From the NCBI GenBank assembly GCA_017559545.1, contig JAFYRK010000114.1, positions 1 through 48,846 on the forward strand: a DNA stretch of 48,846 bases, read 5' to 3'. Position numbers and translations under genes: made by a program. Under the pieces are notes generated by a model. That model was not told the DNA's origin. It was given only the letters and a program-made list of their open reading frames with translations, and made no database searches. Positions 48,086 through 48,846 of this stretch are shown here, in pieces. Source of the stretch: Bacteroidales bacterium. GTDB lineage: Bacteria; Bacteroidota; Bacteroidia; Bacteroidales; UBA932. The first letter of the stretch is position 1. Each line of letters opens with the position of its first letter.

Positions 48086-48592
48086 ATGGCAATAATCAAG
48101 GAACTCAACGGCGACATGCCCGTTATCGGAGCGCGCGCGTTTCTGGCGGAGACGGCGACAATCATTGGAACAGTTACTATGGGAGATGACTGCAGCGTCT
48201 GGTATGGCGCTGTGCTGCGCGGTGATGTGGGAGCGATACGCATCGGTGACCGCGTGAACATACAGGACAACGCTGTGCTGCATGCGACCTTCAAGCAGTC
48301 TGAGTGCGTCATCGGAAACGACGTATCGATCGGACACTGCGCAAACGTGCATGGAGCCGTGATCGGCAATGACGTTATCATCGGCATGGGAGCCATCGTG
48401 ATGGACCACACAGTCGTTCCAGACGGCACAATCATAGCGGCAGGAGCAGTCGTCCCTGCCAACCAGGTGCTCGAGCCGGGCATCTACGCCGGCATCCCTG
48501 CCCGCAAGATCAAGGACGGTTCGGAAGCCATCCTGGCAAAGGCACATGCGAACGCACAGAACTACCTCCTCTACAAGACCTGGTACGAGTAA
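48086..48592 (+). CDS. Gamma-carbonic-anhydrase-family hexapeptide protein, copy 2
   Basis: 168 residues. Same left-handed beta-helix and C-terminal helix as copy 1, with metal ligands H66, H84 and H89 (SIGHCANVHG). Differences from copy 1 lie mainly in the first 31 residues and at 69-71, 85 and 91-92; residues 93-168 are identical while the DNA differs at many third positions. Cys85 next to H84 is unusual, as copy 1 has Gly there and carries its Cys at 91. Enzyme activity is uncertain as for copy 1. Confidence 0.92.
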   Translation: MAIIKELNGDMPVIGARAFLAETATIIGTVTMGDDCSVWYGAVLRGDVGAIRIGDRVNIQDNAVLHATFKQSECVIGNDVSIGHCANVHGAVIGNDVIIGMGAIVMDHTVVPDGTIIAAGAVVPANQVLEPGIYAGIPARKIKDGSEAILAKAHANAQNYLLYKTWYE

Positions 48593-48611
48593 TTCCTTAA
48601 AACTCCTCAAA

Positions 48612-48658
48612 ATTCATTTTATTATGAATATAATAATTATATTTGCAATAAAATGAAT
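48612..48658 (+). promoter_or_regulatory. Promoter inside a 12-base inverted repeat
   Basis: ATTCATTTTATT (48612-48623) is the exact reverse complement of AATAAAATGAAT (48647-48658). The -7 box TATATTTG (48638-48645) lies between the arms and the ATG follows 18 bases after the box, so the right arm covers the expected transcription start. Confidence 0.6.
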
Positions 48659-48663
48659 CTGAT

Positions 48664-48846
48664 ATGAACAAGGAGAACATCATCAATCCATTCTTCATCG
48701 GCAGATATGCAGGCGAGCGATATTTCTGCGATAGGGAGAAGGATACTGAAATCCTGATCAAACATATAGAAAACGGCAGGAATGTCGCGTTGATTTCCCC
48801 TCGCAGATTGGGGAAAAGCGGCCTTATGCACCACACATTCGCACAG
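48664..48846 (+). CDS. ATP-binding protein (AAA+ type), 5' part only
   Basis: 61 codons visible, running off the window. Begins MNKENIINPFFIGRYAGERY, then FCDREKDTEILIKHIENGRN and LISPRRLGKSGLMHH, which holds a Walker A (PRRLGKSG). This is the opening of the archaeal-ATPase-like family common in Bacteroidota, often with a C-terminal nuclease-like domain. Partial, so the rest cannot be judged. Confidence 0.85.
   Translation, partial: MNKENIINPFFIGRYAGERYFCDREKDTEILIKHIENGRNVALISPRRLGKSGLMHHTFAQ

Noticed and set aside
48023-48610. A 195-codon minus-strand frame opposite the second carbonic-anhydrase gene
   Set aside because: A similar shadow frame is found opposite copy 1, simply because the two genes are paralogous.

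Overview
This window comes from the chromosome of a Bacteroidota bacterium, almost certainly order Bacteroidales. The evidence is a SusC/SusD outer-membrane pair, a complete Bat (aerotolerance) operon, lipoproteins with a bare S-C lipobox, genes with little Shine-Dalgarno sequence, and repeated matches to the Bacteroidota promoter form TTTG-N19-21-TAnnTTTG. I cannot name the genus; an uncultured gut lineage is plausible.

Layout. 1-430: tRNA-Glu(UUC) and rpsT. 526-6213 (minus): a susC-susD-lipoprotein operon behind a near-perfect promoter. 6574-9190: groES-groEL and a SpoU-type RNA methylase (minus). 9212-10576: glyA (plus). 10580-22247 (minus): moxR, DUF58, a membrane protein, batA, batB, batC and a fused batD-batE, followed 21 bases later by a secreted GH2 beta-galactosidase. 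22308-30989 (plus): truA, exbB-exbD-tonB, an RluB-type pseudouridine synthase with an Arg/Gly-rich tail, era, parC, and an aroK interrupted in frame by palindromic repeats. recJ converges on aroK, and lysS diverges from recJ.

From 34396 onward the window becomes accessory: two nearly identical gamma-carbonic-anhydrase genes about 13.5 kb apart, a small Ser/Thr kinase, a putative helix-turn-helix protein, an ORF6N/PLD-like protein, two tiny genes (57 and 59 codons), a 1498-residue lipoprotein with a coiled-coil stalk and leucine-rich repeats, a WG-repeat protein, a BspA-type lipoprotein and the start of an ATPase at the edge.

The most unusual signal is a promoter design seen three times (37641-37691, 43879-43928, 44081-44130). 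Two direct TGAACY/TGAACT half-sites on a 10-base period sit just upstream of a CTTG -33 element, 20-21 bases before a TAnnTTTG -7 box. It drives the putative helix-turn-helix gene, the giant coiled-coil/LRR lipoprotein and the divergent strand, which suggests a small regulon with possible autoregulation. Other notable points are three palindromic elements inside aroK, a BatD-BatE fusion with a retained internal signal-like segment, a 50-base triple repeat before batD whose hairpin recurs before the DUF58 gene, and a 12-base inverted repeat around the promoter of the last gene.
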